NCBI GenBank assembly: GCA_030730545.1
Contig: JANQUX010000151.1
Span: forward strand, 1-7,723
Origin: Maribacter sp.
Lineage (GTDB): Bacteria; Bacteroidota; Bacteroidia; Flavobacteriales; Flavobacteriaceae
Length of the DNA stretch: 7,723 bases
Reading direction: 5' to 3'
The notes under the pieces are model-generated. The model worked only from the letters and a program-made list of their open reading frames with translations, was not told the origin of the DNA and made no database searches. The position numbers were made by a program, and so were the translations under genes. Below, in pieces: positions 1 through 6,555 of this stretch (its first letter is position 1; the number at the start of each line of letters is the position of its first letter).

Positions 1-108
1 CATTATAGGCAATAGATAATCAAAGGGGATAGACAATTTATAAATAAAAATAAGAGTACACCTGCCTTTTAGATAAGATTTTAAAAAATGGGTTAAAAAG
101 CATTTGGA
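1..108. other. Left-edge intergenic stretch, no supported feature
   Basis: AT-rich sequence downstream of the oxidoreductase stop. No strong hairpin with a T-run is seen. A minus-strand ATG at bases 3-1 could begin a gene beyond the edge, but nothing supports it. Confidence 0.4.
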
Positions 109-1224
109 TTAACTAAGTAATTGTGCCAACTTTTTACCGATAGTACTGCCAATTGCAATACCCATACCACCTAAACGCACACCGCAAGCCACATTTTCAC
201 TTAGATGTTTTACTATTGGCTTCTTTTGCTGGCCTACACCCATAATACCGCTCCAACTATAATCAATTTCAAAAGGTTGCCCTGGTAAAATAACTGTTTT
301 CAAAAGTTCTTTAAGCTTATTATCTACGAGTGCTGTAGTACCAAATTCGGTGGTCTCTTCTGTTTTAAAATCTAAATTTCTACCACCGCCCAACAAAATT
401 CGGTTATCTATATTCCTAAAGTAATAATAACCTTCCTCTAGATGAAAAGTTCCTTCAATATGTAAATTTTTAATAGGTTTGGTAATCAAAACCTGCGCTC
501 TTGCAGGCTTTACATTTTCAGTAATTAACTGTGCTGCGAACCCATTTGTCGCTATTAATAATTTTTTAGTGGTAAATTCTAATTCAGTGGTTTTTACAGT
601 TACTGTAGTACCCGAATCTTGAAAAGCTTCTACCTGAGTATTATTTAATATGGTGATGCCTGTTAGCTGAGCCAGGTGCACTAAAGCATGCATCATTTTA
701 CCAGTATCTATTTGACCTTCAAAAATTTGAGAAATATAATTATTGTTGATTCCGTTGAAATTAAAACTATCCGGAGTGATCTTAAAAGCATCCCCTTTAA
801 ATACAGAATGTAGTAGCTCATTTACCGACTTTAATTCCTTCAGACAGTGCTCATATAATTCTAAATCCTTGTTTAAAAATAATTCGTGTCCGCCATTGTT
901 CTCATACCCAATTGCGGTATCGCCTAAAAGATTGCGCAACGCATGTATGCCGTCATATCTTTCTTGTACCAGATTAATTACCTCTTGTTCTGAGTGTGTT
1001 TTTAAGTCGGATAAAATTTCAGAAATACTACCAAAACAAGCGAAGCCTGCATTTTTAGTACTTGCGCCTTGCGGAAGCATTCCTTTCTCTAAAACAAGAA
1101 TACGTGCTTTCGGATGCTTCTTCTTTACTTCGAGCGCACAGTTTAAGCCCACAATACCACTACCGATAATAGTAAAATCGATATTCGAAAACCAAGATGT
1201 ACGTTCCCAATAACTAAGATTCAT
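109..1224 (-). CDS. FAD-dependent oxidoreductase, D-amino acid oxidase (DAO) family
   Basis: Likely a soluble flavoprotein oxidising an amine or amino acid; the substrate cannot be read from the sequence. From the start chosen here (371 aa) the N-terminus carries the Rossmann FAD motif GSGIVG at about residues 21-26, with an acidic residue ending strand 2 (LVLEKG, E46). GASTKNAG follows at about 53-60, comparable to the GASGRN-type flavin-contact segment of DAO enzymes. The second FAD motif ATNG is near 224-227, and the C-terminal flavin segment runs from YSWSGIMG (322-329) to GVRLGGMGIAIGS (348-360). No signal peptide or membrane segment is seen. The frame stays open to ATGs at 1263 and 1278, adding 13 or 18 residues. 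The 1278 ATG sits directly on the T-run of the accC terminator, and the 1224 start (MNLSYWERTSWF) puts the FAD motif at the usual distance from the N-terminus, so I prefer it. It lies beyond the terminator and is probably a separate transcript from the acc genes. Confidence 0.85.
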   Translation of the reverse strand: MNLSYWERTSWFSNIDFTIIGSGIVGLNCALEVKKKHPKARILVLEKGMLPQGASTKNAGFACFGSISEILSDLKTHSEQEVINLVQERYDGIHALRNLLGDTAIGYENNGGHELFLNKDLELYEHCLKELKSVNELLHSVFKGDAFKITPDSFNFNGINNNYISQIFEGQIDTGKMMHALVHLAQLTGITILNNTQVEAFQDSGTTVTVKTTELEFTTKKLLIATNGFAAQLITENVKPARAQVLITKPIKNLHIEGTFHLEEGYYYFRNIDNRILLGGGRNLDFKTEETTEFGTTALVDNKLKELLKTVILPGQPFEIDYSWSGIMGVGQQKKPIVKHLSENVACGVRLGGMGIAIGSTIGKKLAQLLS

Positions 1225-1278
1225 AATAGCATTTTGATTCGGATATAAGATAGACAAATCCATCTTTAAAAAAAGCAT

Positions 1279-1312
1279 AAAAAAACTCCAACATTGCTGT
1301 TGGAGTTTTTTT
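1279..1312 (-). terminator. Intrinsic terminator after accC
   Basis: A perfect hairpin has arms AACTCCAAC (1284-1292) and GTTGGAGTT (1299-1307), with a 6-base loop. Read on the minus strand it starts two bases after the accC stop codon and ends in seven T's (1285-1279). The A/T flanks make it symmetrical, so it could also stop plus-strand transcription, but no plus-strand gene lies upstream of it here. It closes the fabH-accB-accC operon. Confidence 0.9.
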
Positions 1313-1314
1313 GA

Positions 1315-2667
1315 TTAATCTTCTTTAGGTGGATTCATTTTCCAATCGTTCATAAAGGCTGTTGTATAATTACCAGCCAAATAATCTGGATGATCCATTA
1401 ACTGCCTGTGGAAAGGAATGGTAGTCTTTATTCCTTCAATTACAAATTCATCTAAAGCTCGCTTCATTTTATTGATTGCTTCTTCCCTAGTTTGGGCAGT
1501 AGTAATCAACTTAGCGATCATTGAATCGTAATTTGGTGGAATACTGTACCCACTATATACGTGCGTATCCATTCTTACCCCATGACCACCTGGTATATGC
1601 AAAGTTGTAATTTTGCCCGGCGATGGTCTAAAGTTATTATATGGGTCTTCTGCATTGATTCTACACTCTATAGAATGCAATTTTGGAAGGTAATTTTTAC
1701 CTGAAATCGGCACACCTGCAGCTACAAGTATTTGCTCACGAATTAAATCATAATCAATTACCTGCTCTGTAATCGGGTGCTCAACCTGAATACGGGTATT
1801 CATTTCCATAAAATAGAATTTACGGTGCTTATCTACCAAAAATTCGATAGTACCCGCGCCTTCATATTTTATAAATTCTGCAGCCTTAACCGCAGCTTCA
1901 CCCATTTGTTCTCTTAACTTATCTGTCATGAATGGTGACGGAGTCTCTTCTGTCAACTTTTGGTGACGACGTTGTATAGAACAATCTCTTTCTGATAGGT
2001 GACATGCTTTACCATATTGATCACCTACAACTTGAATTTCAATATGCCTTGGCTCTTCAATAAGCTTTTCCATATACATACCGCCATTACCAAAAGCAGC
2101 TGTTGCCTCATTTACGGCGCTATCGAAAAGTTCTTCCATTTTGTCTTCAGAGAATACCGCACGCATACCTTTACCACCACCACCGGCAGTAGCTTTGATC
2201 ATAACAGGGTAGCCCATTTTTTTAGCTACCTTTTTTGCATCTGCAACATCTTTCAAAAGACCTTCTGAACCAGGTACACAAGGTACACCTGCTTCTTTCA
2301 TGGTTTCTTTGGCCGTAGCCTTATCTCCCATTTTGTCTATTTGATCGCCAGAAGCACCAATAAACTTTATATCATGCTCTGCACATATACGTGAGAACTT
2401 TGAGTTTTCTGAAAGAAAACCATACCCTGGGTGAATAGCGTCTGCATTGGTAATCTCTGCAGCAGCAATTATATTAGGGATCTTTAAATAGGATTCGCTA
2501 CTAGCAGCAGGACCAATACATACAGCTTCATCTGCAAAACGCACATGTAAACTTTCTTCATCTGCCTTACTATATACAGCTACCGTTTTAATACCCATTT
2601 CTTTACAGGTACGGATAACACGCAAAGCGATTTCACCCCTATTGGCAATCAGTATTTTTTTAAACAT
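1315..2667 (-). CDS. accC: Biotin carboxylase subunit of acetyl-CoA carboxylase
   Basis: Catalyses ATP- and bicarbonate-dependent carboxylation of the biotin on AccB, the first half-reaction of malonyl-CoA synthesis, in the cytoplasm. At 450 aa it has the normal length for AccC. The N-terminal biotin carboxylase domain begins [16 protein letters not shown] (4-19), with GYGFLSEN at 81-88. The ATP-grasp domain has K117, K158 and the glycine-rich loop GGGGKG (162-167). HIEIQV (208-213), [12 protein letters not shown] (287-298, including catalytic E288, R292, Q294, V295, E296) and IECRINAED (333-341, R336) follow, and the C-terminal domain is complete. No biotinyl domain is fused, so it is the stand-alone bacterial form. 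It is the last gene of fabH-accB-accC, 84 bases after accB, and ends at a terminator. The neighbouring accB and fabH favour acetyl-CoA carboxylase over propionyl-CoA or pyruvate carboxylase. The accA/accD carboxyltransferase genes are not in the window. Confidence 0.97.
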   Translation of the reverse strand: MFKKILIANRGEIALRVIRTCKEMGIKTVAVYSKADEESLHVRFADEAVCIGPAASSESYLKIPNIIAAAEITNADAIHPGYGFLSENSKFSRICAEHDIKFIGASGDQIDKMGDKATAKETMKEAGVPCVPGSEGLLKDVADAKKVAKKMGYPVMIKATAGGGGKGMRAVFSEDKMEELFDSAVNEATAAFGNGGMYMEKLIEEPRHIEIQVVGDQYGKACHLSERDCSIQRRHQKLTEETPSPFMTDKLREQMGEAAVKAAEFIKYEGAGTIEFLVDKHRKFYFMEMNTRIQVEHPITEQVIDYDLIREQILVAAGVPISGKNYLPKLHSIECRINAEDPYNNFRPSPGKITTLHIPGGHGVRMDTHVYSGYSIPPNYDSMIAKLITTAQTREEAINKMKRALDEFVIEGIKTTIPFHRQLMDHPDYLAGNYTTAFMNDWKMNPPKED

Positions 2668-2751
2668 CTTTTAAATTTTAAGTTCTAGGTTCGACAAGAT
2701 TCTTACACATCATTATAAAACGACATCTAACAACTACTACTCAAAATTTAG

Positions 2752-3246
2752 TTACGATGGATCTACCAAGAATAATGGTTGATCGAACTCTACTGGCGAC
2801 GAATCATCTACTAATATCTTAACGATAGTACCTGAAACCTCAGATTCGATGTCGTTGAACAATTTCATTGCTTCAATAACACAAAGTACATCGCCCGTAC
2901 CAATCGTATCTCCTACTTCAACAAAAACAGGTTTGTCTGGCGCAGATTTTCTGTAGAAAGTACCAATGATCGGAGACTTTATAGTAATGTATTTAGCGTC
3001 TTCAGCTTTTTTCTTCTCAGCATCGGTAGTACCCGCTGCAGCTATTTGCGGCTCTGCTTGTGCAGGAGCGGCAGCTTGCATAGCTGGTTGAGACATAGGC
3101 ATTGTATGCACATATGTTGGCTCAGAATTTCCTACTAAGCTTCCGGTACGAATGGTAATCTTAATATCATCCGTTTCCAGTTTTACCTCGCTAGCACCAG
3201 ATTTGGCCACAAACTTGATAAGGCTTTGAATTTCTTTAATATCCAT
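2752..3246 (-). CDS. accB: Biotin carboxyl carrier protein of acetyl-CoA carboxylase
   Basis: Carries the covalently bound biotin that shuttles carboxylate from AccC to the carboxyltransferase. At 164 aa it is about family length (E. coli 156). The N-terminal part (1-40) is a short charged domain of the AccB type. An Ala/Pro/Gln/Met-rich flexible linker runs roughly 47-70, followed by a charged segment. The biotinyl domain occupies about 86-163, with the biotinylation motif EAMK at 125-128 (K128 the modified lysine). The insertion YRKSAPDKP (98-106) matches the 'thumb' region characteristic of acetyl-CoA carboxylase BCCPs and absent from lipoyl domains. It starts 34 bases after the fabH stop and precedes accC by 84 bases. 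No convincing internal promoter or terminator is seen in that gap, so the three genes are probably co-transcribed. Confidence 0.97.
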   Translation of the reverse strand: MDIKEIQSLIKFVAKSGASEVKLETDDIKITIRTGSLVGNSEPTYVHTMPMSQPAMQAAAPAQAEPQIAAAGTTDAEKKKAEDAKYITIKSPIIGTFYRKSAPDKPVFVEVGDTIGTGDVLCVIEAMKLFNDIESEVSGTIVKILVDDSSPVEFDQPLFLVDPS

Positions 3247-3280
3247 ATATTTCTAAGTTATAATTGGTCGTTGTTATTAG

Positions 3281-4273
3281 TTAATAAGCCCATTTCAAGT
3301 AGATAGAACCCCCAGTGAATCCGCCACCGAAGGCTGCGAAGACTAAGTTATCTCCCTTTTTAAGCTGTTTTTCGTAATCAAATAATAATAATGGCAATGT
3401 TGCAGAGGTGGTATTACCGTACCGTTGAATATTCATCAACACTTTTGATTCGTCTACACCCATTCTTTTGGCAGTGGCATCAATAATACGCTTATTTGCT
3501 TGATGTGGCACTAACCAGTCGACATCTTCTTCAGTAAGGCCATTTCTTGTCATGATCTTAGCTGCGACGTCTGCCATATTTGAAACGGCAAATTTGAATA
3601 CCGTTTTTCCTTCTTGAAAAATGTAATGTTTTTTATTGGTTACACTTTCTATAGTGGCCGGCATAATAGATCCGCCACCTTCCATTCCTAAAAACTGTCT
3701 TCCGCTACCATCTGCTCTCAAATACTCATCTTGTAGACCAAGACCTTCTGTATTCGGTTCAAAAAGAACTGCACCTGCACCATCTCCAAAAATAATACAA
3801 GTTGTACGATCGGTATAGTCAATAATAGATGACATTTTATCGGCACCTATTAATAATACTTTTTTATATCTACCGGTTTCGATATGCCCGGCAACTGTTG
3901 ACATGCCAAAAAGAAAACTTGAACATGCAGCTAATAAATCGTAAGCAAAGGCATTTACAGCACCAATTTCTGAAGCAACGAAAGCTGCCGTAGAAGCAAC
4001 CATACTATCTGGTGTTGCCGTGGCAACAATAACAAGGTCTATTTCTGCTGCATCTAACCCCTTCTTCTGCATAAGGTCTTGTGCCGCTTTAATGGCTAAA
4101 TACGACGTGCCTTCTCCCTCCTCCTTCTTAAGCACCCTTCTTTCCTTAATACCAGTTCTAGTTGTGATCCACTCGTCATTGGTATCGACCAAATCTTCAA
4201 GCATTTTGTTGGTCATTACAAACTGGGGAACATAGCCTCCTACCGCGGTTATAGCTGCTGTAATTTTGGTCAT
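3281..4273 (-). CDS. fabH: Beta-ketoacyl-ACP synthase III
   Basis: Initiates type II fatty acid synthesis by condensing an acyl-CoA primer with malonyl-ACP. At 330 aa it is slightly longer than E. coli FabH (317). The thiolase-fold triad is complete: C117 in DLLAACSSF, H257 in VPHQANKRI and N287 in YGNTTSA. The N-terminal VGGYVP and DEWITTRTGIKERR (33-46) and C-terminal FAAFGGGFTGGSIYLKW segments are standard. The residue two after the catalytic Cys is Ser (ACSSF) where many FabH proteins have Gly, possibly a lineage variant. Primer preference (acetyl versus branched-chain) cannot be read with confidence. It is the first gene of the operon with accB and accC, so the enzymes that make and first use malonyl groups are co-expressed. 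It probably has its own promoter, because a terminator separates it from rpmF. Confidence 0.96.
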   Translation of the reverse strand: MTKITAAITAVGGYVPQFVMTNKMLEDLVDTNDEWITTRTGIKERRVLKKEEGEGTSYLAIKAAQDLMQKKGLDAAEIDLVIVATATPDSMVASTAAFVASEIGAVNAFAYDLLAACSSFLFGMSTVAGHIETGRYKKVLLIGADKMSSIIDYTDRTTCIIFGDGAGAVLFEPNTEGLGLQDEYLRADGSGRQFLGMEGGGSIMPATIESVTNKKHYIFQEGKTVFKFAVSNMADVAAKIMTRNGLTEEDVDWLVPHQANKRIIDATAKRMGVDESKVLMNIQRYGNTTSATLPLLLFDYEKQLKKGDNLVFAAFGGGFTGGSIYLKWAY

Positions 4274-4312
4274 ACTTTATTTGCTTTCTTGTAAAAAACT
4301 TAAAAAACCTGT

Positions 4313-4342
4313 CAAAAGTCATGAAAATTAGTGATTTTCAAC
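4313..4342 (-). promoter_or_regulatory. Candidate fabH-accB-accC promoter (Bacteroidota type)
   Basis: Read on the minus strand, a -33 element GTTG (4342-4339) is followed after 18 bases by GACTTTTG (4320-4313), a 7-of-8 match to the Bacteroidota -7 consensus TAnnTTTG. This predicts a 5' leader of roughly 35 bases before the fabH ATG at 4273. The terminator after rpmF makes a separate promoter here expected. The imperfect -7 match keeps confidence moderate, and the elements lie inside a palindrome that could by itself have created the match. Confidence 0.5.
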
Positions 4343-4349
4343 GACTTTT
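4314..4349. repeat. 36-base imperfect palindrome over the fabH promoter
   Basis: Two nested pairs of arms are visible. The outer pair is AAAAGTC (4314-4320) and GACTTTT (4343-4349). The inner pair is TGAAAAT (4322-4328) and ATTTTCA (4334-4340), around the 5-base centre TAGTG. One base on the left and two on the right are unpaired between the arms, giving 14 paired positions. It covers both elements of the candidate fabH promoter. It could be an operator for a dimeric regulator or simply an AT-rich hairpin. On the plus strand it ends in six T's, but no plus-strand gene leads into it. Confidence 0.6.
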
Positions 4350-4451
4350 TTGGTAAAGTTATCGGGTTTTTGAAAAATTGCAATTGATAGCCACACCACT
4401 ATTGCTCCTTATATTATCTGAATAACAAGGTGCTAAAAAACAAATTGGGCT

Positions 4452-4484
4452 AAAAAAAACTCCCTACTTCAAATGAAGTGGGAG
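4452..4484 (-). terminator. Intrinsic terminator after rpmF
   Basis: The arms are CTCCC-T-ACTTC (4460-4470, with T4465 unpaired) and GAAGTGGGAG (4475-4484), around the loop AAAT. On the minus strand the hairpin is followed by eight T's (4459-4452) and begins 22 bases after the rpmF stop codon. It separates yceD-rpmF transcription, at least partly, from fabH-accB-accC. Confidence 0.85.
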
Positions 4485-4506
4485 CTTAGTATAATTTAAA
4501 AAAGTC

Positions 4507-4704
4507 TTAAGCTTCTGCTTCTTCAGTTTTATCAACTAAAACTTGACCTCTATAATGTAATTTTCCTTCGTGCCAGTGAGCTCTGTGAAATAGGTGAGTC
4601 TCGCCAGTTGTAGAATCTGTAGCCAAAGTAGGAGCTACTGCTTTATAATGTGTTCTTCTTTTGTCTCTCCTTGTTTTGGAAATTTTTCTCTTAGGATGTG
4701 CCAT
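4507..4704 (-). CDS. rpmF: 50S ribosomal protein bL32
   Basis: A small basic large-subunit ribosomal protein of 65 aa. The N-terminus [22 protein letters not shown] has the conserved PKR/TR-KRR-TH pattern of bL32. [13 protein letters not shown] and [11 protein letters not shown] follow, the extended C-terminal form seen in Bacteroidota. There are no cysteines: where zinc-ribbon bL32 proteins have Cys pairs this one has D30/T33 and no C-terminal Cys, so it is the zinc-independent form. It starts 7 bases after the yceD stop, which implies co-transcription and probably translational coupling. A terminator follows directly. Confidence 0.97.
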   Translation of the reverse strand: MAHPKRKISKTRRDKRRTHYKAVAPTLATDSTTGETHLFHRAHWHEGKLHYRGQVLVDKTEEAEA

Positions 4705-4711
4705 TTAAACC

Positions 4712-5242
4712 TTATTTATCCGTTAATAGTTTCTTTAATTCGTCCCAACGGGGATCGCTTTCTTTTTTGTCTAATCTTTTCTCTTTTGGTTGAAGCTCCT
4801 TTAACCTGTCTAACACTTCAGATTCTAAAGTGCCATCTTCAATACCAGGATGAATTCTTTTTTGCGGAACTGCCAATACTAGCATTTCATACACATACTG
4901 CGCAATGTTCAATTGGTGTTCGTTATGAGGAAGAATCAATATTTCATCGTTTTCGTCATTATACTCTTCACCAAACTTAACTATCAAATGCAAATCTCCG
5001 CTTACAGCTTGATCATACGGTTCGCTAGTTATGTCACAATCAACATTCACTGTTCCTGATGCTTCCAAGTCAACCTCCATCATTGTACTTGTTTTATTAA
5101 GTACTACATCTAAATTGATGTCGGTAGCATTGAATTCATCGTATCCAAAAGAATCAAAGAACGTATTTTCAATCTGGTAATTAAAGTTGTGTTTTCCTTG
5201 CTTCAATCCTGAGAAAGGAATATTGAACTCCTTTTGCTTCAT
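4712..5242 (-). CDS. yceD: YceD-like DUF177 protein, ribosome/rRNA-associated
   Basis: A DUF177 (YceD) protein. The family sits beside rpmF across bacteria and has been linked to 23S rRNA accumulation; the biochemical mechanism is not established. From the start chosen here it has 176 aa. KEFNIPFSGLKQGKHNFNYQIENTFFDSF begins the first domain. CDITSEPY at about 69-76 holds the single conserved-type Cys of the beta-rich core. YEMLVLAVPQKRIHP (about 118-132) is the family's helix-and-loop signature, and the tail carries DPRWDELKKL (from residue 163), a typical C-terminal motif. The frame is open to an ATG at 5278, but a strong -7 element ends only 10 bases before that codon. The 5242 ATG leaves a leader of about 40 bases and matches the usual family N-terminus. 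rpmF follows after 7 bases. Confidence 0.9.
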   Translation of the reverse strand: MKQKEFNIPFSGLKQGKHNFNYQIENTFFDSFGYDEFNATDINLDVVLNKTSTMMEVDLEASGTVNVDCDITSEPYDQAVSGDLHLIVKFGEEYNDENDEILILPHNEHQLNIAQYVYEMLVLAVPQKRIHPGIEDGTLESEVLDRLKELQPKEKRLDKKESDPRWDELKKLLTDK

Positions 5243-5288
5243 CTCGTACACACTTAAATTAACACTAATCGCCCACAAAAGGCGGGTG

Positions 5289-5318
5289 CAAAGATACTAT
5301 AATTTTGATAAAAGACAA
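5289..5318 (-). promoter_or_regulatory. Predicted yceD-rpmF promoter (Bacteroidota type)
   Basis: On the minus strand, TTG (5318-5316) is followed after 19 bases by TATCTTTG (5296-5289), an exact match to TAnnTTTG. Transcription would begin near 5283-5285, about 40 bases before the preferred yceD ATG at 5242. It lies between the pdxA stop (5365) and yceD, so yceD-rpmF need not depend on read-through from pdxA. This is the best-matching promoter in the window. Confidence 0.65.
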
Positions 5319-5333
5319 TAGTTATCAACTATT
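5317..5333. repeat. Short inverted repeat between pdxA and yceD
   Basis: AATAGTT (5317-5323) and AACTATT (5327-5333) form a perfect 7-base inverted repeat around ATC. It touches the -33 element of the yceD promoter and lies 32 bases after the pdxA stop. It is too AT-rich, and lacks a clean T-run, to be a convincing pdxA terminator. It could be an operator half-site pair or chance. Confidence 0.4.
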
Positions 5334-5364
5334 TATCTTTATAACTTTTTAATCTGATCAAAAA

Positions 5365-6417
5365 TTAACGTTCTCTCTTTAAACGCTGCTTTTTTAACAC
5401 ATCTTTTGTTAGCTCTTCATACTCGGTTCTGTTCTTGAATATCTTCAACGCCATAAAAACCGCTTCTTTAAACGAACTTGCGTCAGCTACCCCTTTTCCT
5501 GCTATTTCATAGGCAGTACCATGATCTGGCGATGTTCTAACTTTACTTAGACCGGCCGTAAAATTGACTCCCTGACCGAATGATATTGTTTTAAAGGGAA
5601 TCAACCCTTGGTCATGATATGCCGCTAAAATTGCATCGAATTTTTTATAACCATCTGACCCAAAAAAGCTGTCTGCCGAGTACGGACCGTATACTAAATG
5701 CCCCATATTCGACATTTCTTTAATCATCGGCTTCATTACCTCATCGTCTTCTTTACCGATTACGCCATTATCCCCGCTATGCGGATTTATACCTAACAAA
5801 GCAATTTTTGGTTTACGAATACCAAAATCCATCATTAACGATTTTTCTATGGTATTGATCTTATCGCGTATCAGTCTAGGAATTATTGCTGCAGAAACAT
5901 CTTTTACCGCCACGTGATCAGTCAATAACCCAACCTTTAAGCTATCTGTAACCATAAACATTAAACTTTCGCCTTCTAGCTCTTGCGCTAAAAAGTCGGT
6001 ATGCCCTGGAAATTTAAATTCTTCTGACTGAATATTGTTCTTGTTGATCGGTGCTGTCACCAACACATCTATATCACCTTTTTTTAATGCGTCTACTGCT
6101 GCTCGTAATGATTTTATGGCATATTCGCCACCTTCTTTAGTTGCCTGCCCAAAATCGATTCTAGGCATTTCTTTCCATACATTAACAATATTGATTTTAT
6201 TGTCTATTGCCTTAGAAGCTTCGGGTATACCATTGAAAACAATACTGAGATTCAACTGTTTCATTTGAAAGGAAACCGTCTTATTAGAGGCAAAAATAAT
6301 GGGAGTACAAAAATCTAACATTCTGCTGTCTTCGAATGTTTTCAATGCTACCTCACAACCTATTCCGTTCAAGTCTCCGATAGAGATACCTAACCTAATT
6401 TTCCTGTTTTCCTCCAT
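5365..6417 (-). CDS. pdxA: 4-hydroxythreonine-4-phosphate dehydrogenase
   Basis: NAD-dependent oxidation of 4-phosphohydroxy-L-threonine; the product decarboxylates to 3-amino-2-oxopropyl phosphate, which PdxJ joins with deoxyxylulose 5-phosphate to make pyridoxine phosphate (DXP-dependent vitamin B6 route). From the start chosen here it has 350 aa, a little above E. coli PdxA (329). Visible motifs are GDLNGIG (14-20), TAPINK (121-126), GHTDFLA (138-144), TDHVAV with H168, NPHSGDNG with H213, AAYHDQGLIPFK with H268, and NFTAGLSKVRTSPDHGTAYEIAGKG (285-309). The three His residues correspond to the metal ligands of E. coli PdxA (166, 211, 266). The open frame reaches an ATG at 6447 (ten extra residues, MCGVTKVQII), but MEENRKIRLGISIGD fits the family start better. 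GDLNGIG replaces the more common GDPAGIG and is probably a lineage variant. It is divergent from ribE and upstream of yceD. Confidence 0.95.
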   Translation of the reverse strand: MEENRKIRLGISIGDLNGIGCEVALKTFEDSRMLDFCTPIIFASNKTVSFQMKQLNLSIVFNGIPEASKAIDNKINIVNVWKEMPRIDFGQATKEGGEYAIKSLRAAVDALKKGDIDVLVTAPINKNNIQSEEFKFPGHTDFLAQELEGESLMFMVTDSLKVGLLTDHVAVKDVSAAIIPRLIRDKINTIEKSLMMDFGIRKPKIALLGINPHSGDNGVIGKEDDEVMKPMIKEMSNMGHLVYGPYSADSFFGSDGYKKFDAILAAYHDQGLIPFKTISFGQGVNFTAGLSKVRTSPDHGTAYEIAGKGVADASSFKEAVFMALKIFKNRTEYEELTKDVLKKQRLKRER

Positions 6418-6426
6418 GATAATCTG

Positions 6427-6434
6427 TACCTTTG
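6427..6434 (+). promoter_or_regulatory. Possible -7 element for ribE
   Basis: TACCTTTG is an exact TAnnTTTG match on the plus strand, pointing at ribE. It would give a leader of about 115 bases. No TTG lies at 17-20 bases upstream (the nearest is CTG at 6404-6406), and such 8-mers occur by chance several times in a window this size, so this is tentative. Confidence 0.3.
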
Positions 6435-6444
6435 TAACCCCACA

Positions 6445-6466
6445 CAAAACCCAAATAATGGTTTTG
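6445..6466. repeat. Inverted repeat in the pdxA-ribE divergent region (left)
   Basis: CAAAACC (6445-6451) and GGTTTTG (6460-6466) are perfect 7-base inverted arms separated by 8 bases. The spacing is about two helical turns centre to edge, compatible with a dimeric DNA-binding protein. It is just downstream of the possible ribE -7 element and upstream of the pdxA start. No known regulator is recognised. Confidence 0.45.
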
Positions 6467-6493
6467 ACTTCCCCAAAGGAGAGGTAAAGTGGT

Positions 6494-6516
6494 TATCCCA
6501 TTTATACATTGGGATA
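6494..6516. repeat. Inverted repeat in the pdxA-ribE divergent region (right)
   Basis: TATCCCA (6494-6500) and TGGGATA (6510-6516) are perfect 7-base inverted arms around a 9-base spacer. There is no T-run on either side, so it is not an intrinsic terminator. It lies 40 bases before the ribE start, where it could be an operator or a leader hairpin. Confidence 0.5.
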
Positions 6517-6555
6517 TAAATATTGAAGCACAAAATTACTTAAATTAAACGACAC

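Noticed and set aside
1..108. Minus-strand frame open from the oxidoreductase stop to the left edge, ending at an ATG at bases 3-1
   Set aside because: Thirty-six codons without a stop in AT-rich DNA is weak evidence, there is no start within the stretch, and the ATG at the very edge cannot be assessed.
743..1213. 156-codon open frame on the plus strand opposite the FAD oxidoreductase
   Set aside because: It lies wholly antisense to a gene with clear FAD motifs, its translation is rich in Ser/Cys/Phe with no domain pattern, and nothing upstream looks like a promoter. The other plus-strand frames over accC, fabH, rpmF/yceD and pdxA are rejected for the same reason.
2668..2751. Internal promoter between accB and accC
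   Set aside because: The nearest -7-like string (TAAATTTTG on the minus strand, overlapping the accB stop) has one base too many between TA and TTTG, and no paired -33 is seen.
6531..6538. TAATTTTG on the minus strand as a pdxA -7 element
   Set aside because: It matches TAnnTTTG, but no TTG is found 17-20 bases upstream and the leader would exceed 100 bases. It is not strong enough to list.
6435..6555. FMN riboswitch before ribE
   Set aside because: The conserved RFN-element segments are not recognisable and the leader is too short and AT-rich. A covariance-model search would settle it.
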